A stretch of 64,000 bases of DNA, taken from Prevotella sp. (lineage in GTDB: Bacteria > Bacteroidota > Bacteroidia > Bacteroidales > Bacteroidaceae). A program made the translations under genes and the position numbers. This document shows, one piece after another, positions 62,519 through 64,000 of the stretch (the stretch's first letter is position 1; every line of letters starts with the position of its first letter). The stretch is taken from contig JAEAMQ010000036.1 of assembly GCA_016901395.1 (NCBI GenBank), positions 157,674-221,673 on the forward strand. The letters are read 5' to 3'. Under the pieces are notes generated by a model. The model saw nothing but the letters and a program-made list of their open reading frames with translations, had not been told where the DNA came from and made no database searches.

Positions 62519-62549
62519 TTTGCCGCATCGTGTTTTTTGATTATTTTTG
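62519..62549 (+). promoter_or_regulatory. Promoter of the T9SS plug-type gene
   Basis: TTTG (62519-62522), exactly 19 bases, then TATTTTTG (62542-62549). The full Bacteroidetes consensus is met, 23 bases before ATG 62573. Confidence 0.85.
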
Positions 62550-62572
62550 CAAGGTCAGACTATCATGCGCTT

Positions 62573-63811
62573 ATGAAGAATTTCCTTATACTATTCTTGC
62601 TTTTCCTCCTGGGAACAACAACCATCGATGCCCAGCGCAACGAGATATTGAGCTCCCGTATCGCCTCACTGCAGGTGGTGGCTGGAGACGATTGGCTTTC
62701 CATACCGGTCGTCAGCTTAGGTCAGCAGACCCCAATACAAATCTCATTCGATGATCTTACGCATGAATATCATCGCTACAGTTACCGCGTAGAACATTGC
62801 GAAGCCGACTGGACACCATCCGAAGAACTCTTCGAGAGCGACTACTGCATGGGCTTCGCCAGCGGAAACACCATCGAAGACTTCGGGCAAAGTCTGAACG
62901 TCAACCAGCTTTACACTCACTATACCTTCCAGATTCCCAACGACAGATGCCAACTGAAGATGAGCGGCAACTACCGGGTGACGGTGTATGATGAGCACAA
63001 CGAGGACGCACCAGTATTCACAGCCTGCTTCATGGTGGTGGAATCGTTGATGGGCATAGGCATGGAAATGACGACCATCACGGATGCAGACATCAACAAC
63101 CGGCACCAGCAGCTTGAGATGAAACTGAGCTATGGCAACATGACCGTCACCGACCCCGCGACACAAATCAAGACCGTGGTAATGCAAAACGGCCGTTGGG
63201 ACAATGCGGTGGTGAACACGAAGCCACAATATGTGATGGGCAACGGACTCCAATGGAGCCACAACCGCGACCTGATCTTCAATGGTGGCAACGAGTATCG
63301 CAAGTTTGAGATGCTCGATGTGACTCATACCACGATGGGATTGGAGAACATCGACTGGGACGGCAGCCGTTATCATGCATGGATATGGACCGACGAGCCT
63401 CGCCCGAGCTATGTCTACGATGAGGATGCCAATGGTGCTTTCTACATCCGCAACTCGGATAATATCGACAATGATGTCCAGTCGGAGTATCTCATGGCTC
63501 ATTTTCGCCTGAAGTCGCCACGCCTGCCGGGCGATGTCTACATCAACGGCTGGTGGACCAACGACCGTTTTCTGCCCGAATATCAGATGCAATGGAACGA
63601 GGAGAAGCAGGAATACGAGGCGGCGGTATGGCTCAAGCAGGGCTACTATAGCTACCAATATCTCATGATGCAGAGCGACGGAACAATGGTTCCGGTACCG
63701 TCAGAGGGCAACTTCTACCAGACGGAGAACAGCTATCAGGCCTTGATCTATTTCCGAGGAAATGGTGACCGCACCGACCGATTGGTGGCATACGGCACCG
63801 TGAAGAATTAG
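62573..63811 (+). CDS. Type IX secretion system plug-type protein (DUF5103)
   Basis: A 412-residue exported protein: signal peptide to ~19 (TTTIDAQ), then two beta-rich domains. RNEILSSRIASLQVV, YSYRVEHCEADWTPSEELFESDYC, NDNRI-like EDFGQSLNVNQLYTHY, and later QNGRWDNAV, DVTHTTMGLENI and YINGWWTNDRF are typical of the T9SS plug / DUF5103 family. In Flavobacterium this plug closes the periplasmic side of the SprA translocon. The frame is open 12 codons upstream, but ATG 62573 follows the promoter properly. It is divergent from a likely T9SS substrate. Confidence 0.88.
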   Translation: MKNFLILFLLFLLGTTTIDAQRNEILSSRIASLQVVAGDDWLSIPVVSLGQQTPIQISFDDLTHEYHRYSYRVEHCEADWTPSEELFESDYCMGFASGNTIEDFGQSLNVNQLYTHYTFQIPNDRCQLKMSGNYRVTVYDEHNEDAPVFTACFMVVESLMGIGMEMTTITDADINNRHQQLEMKLSYGNMTVTDPATQIKTVVMQNGRWDNAVVNTKPQYVMGNGLQWSHNRDLIFNGGNEYRKFEMLDVTHTTMGLENIDWDGSRYHAWIWTDEPRPSYVYDEDANGAFYIRNSDNIDNDVQSEYLMAHFRLKSPRLPGDVYINGWWTNDRFLPEYQMQWNEEKQEYEAAVWLKQGYYSYQYLMMQSDGTMVPVPSEGNFYQTENSYQALIYFRGNGDRTDRLVAYGTVKN

Positions 63812-63829
63812 ATGACAAACAAAACAAAG

Positions 63830-64000
63830 AGGGTGTGTCAAAATACAAATCTACCTTTCTAAATCTTACAGTCTGAAACAACCTCTATAAGAAAAGTCCA
63901 TTTCAAACTCATTATAGAGTAGAGAAATGAACTTTTCTTTGCTTTTATAGGAGTTCAACTTACAGATTATAAGTTATCAAGTTCCAAATTTGTATTTTGA
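63830..64000. mobile_element. MITE-like element or insertion-sequence end (cut by the window)
   Basis: TCAAAATACAAAT at 63838 is repeated inverted at the window end (ATTTGTATTTTGA, 63988-64000). Preceded by GTGTG, this is the usual form of terminal inverted repeats of small insertion sequences. The ~160 bases between the ends hold no gene but fold on themselves: GAAAAGTCCATTTC (63891) with GAAATGAACTTTTC (63925), and ACTC with GAGT between. It is best read as a non-autonomous miniature element; the outer right edge is not seen. Confidence 0.6.

Overview
The window looks like a chromosomal segment of a Bacteroidales bacterium, most likely Prevotella or a close relative. The reasons are: Na+-translocating NADH:quinone reductase genes in the order nqrA-F; a GldE-type protein beside ssb; type IX secretion (T9SS) parts, namely a plug-type protein and a secreted enzyme with a T9SS-like C-terminal tail; many families that are mainly Bacteroidetes (DUF4301, DUF5687, DUF5053, HYC_CC_PP); and promoter-like TAnnTTTG elements in front of many genes, several with a TTTG box 19-20 bases upstream. 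There is no rRNA operon, prophage, CRISPR-Cas locus or complete insertion sequence. The genes are mostly housekeeping, while the intergenic DNA is unusually rich in repeats.

Layout. 1-3.3 kb: end of a DUF4861-like protein, then on the minus strand a phosphopantetheinyl transferase, gldE, ssb and an unknown gene. 3.3-3.8 kb: four minus-strand tRNAs (Gly-Leu-Leu-Gly in map order) behind one strong promoter. 4.6-10.5 kb: the complete nqrABCDEF operon with a terminator, divergent from a giant TamB-like gene (10.6-15.1 kb). 15.1-16.2 kb: a repeat-filled spacer. 16.2-21.2 kb: a HAD phosphatase and a DUF5053 gene face rsmG, a metallo-hydrolase, ruvC, a ModF-like double ABC ATPase and a small exported protein. 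21.5-22.1 kb: a tandem pair of 286-bp non-coding repeats. 22.1-27.0 kb (minus): DUF4301, tilS, an RlmI-type methyltransferase and an RNase D-like exonuclease. 27.8-32.5 kb: ftsK, a LolA-like carrier and a DUF5687 membrane protein. 32.7-37.0 kb (minus): uvrD/pcrA, mtgA and an OmpA-family lipoprotein. 37.2-44.3 kb: proS, uvrA coupled to a glycosyltransferase, a small lipoprotein and a WalJ-like hydrolase. 44.3-49.7 kb: a TamL-like Omp85 lipoprotein, an SpoU methyltransferase, a membrane protein, hisB and tRNA-Cys. 50.4-58.0 kb (minus): a Cus-type Cu/Ag efflux operon. 58.3-64 kb: a Tat-exported Fe-S aldo/keto reductase, a secreted EEP-family phosphodiesterase, the T9SS plug-type gene and one end of a MITE-like element.

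The genes mostly concern envelope building (TamB plus TamL, LolA, MtgA, OmpA, GldE, T9SS), genome maintenance (SSB, RuvC, UvrA, UvrD, FtsK) and translation (ProS, TilS, RsmG, RlmI, SpoU, tRNAs).

The most unusual signal is in the spacers. Five intergenic loci (4286-4395, 15877-16030, 27293-27424, 38788-38963, 50137-50246) hold arrays of degenerate, often dyad-symmetric units with a 22-bp period, about two turns of DNA. Three of them share related sequence (GCGATT / TAATCGCA); the other two have different unit sequences but the same period. Other repeats are a 47-bp unit in direct and inverted copies between uvrD and mtgA, a 66-bp tandem repeat after tamB, the 286-bp pair, and an 8-bp microsatellite immediately before hisB.
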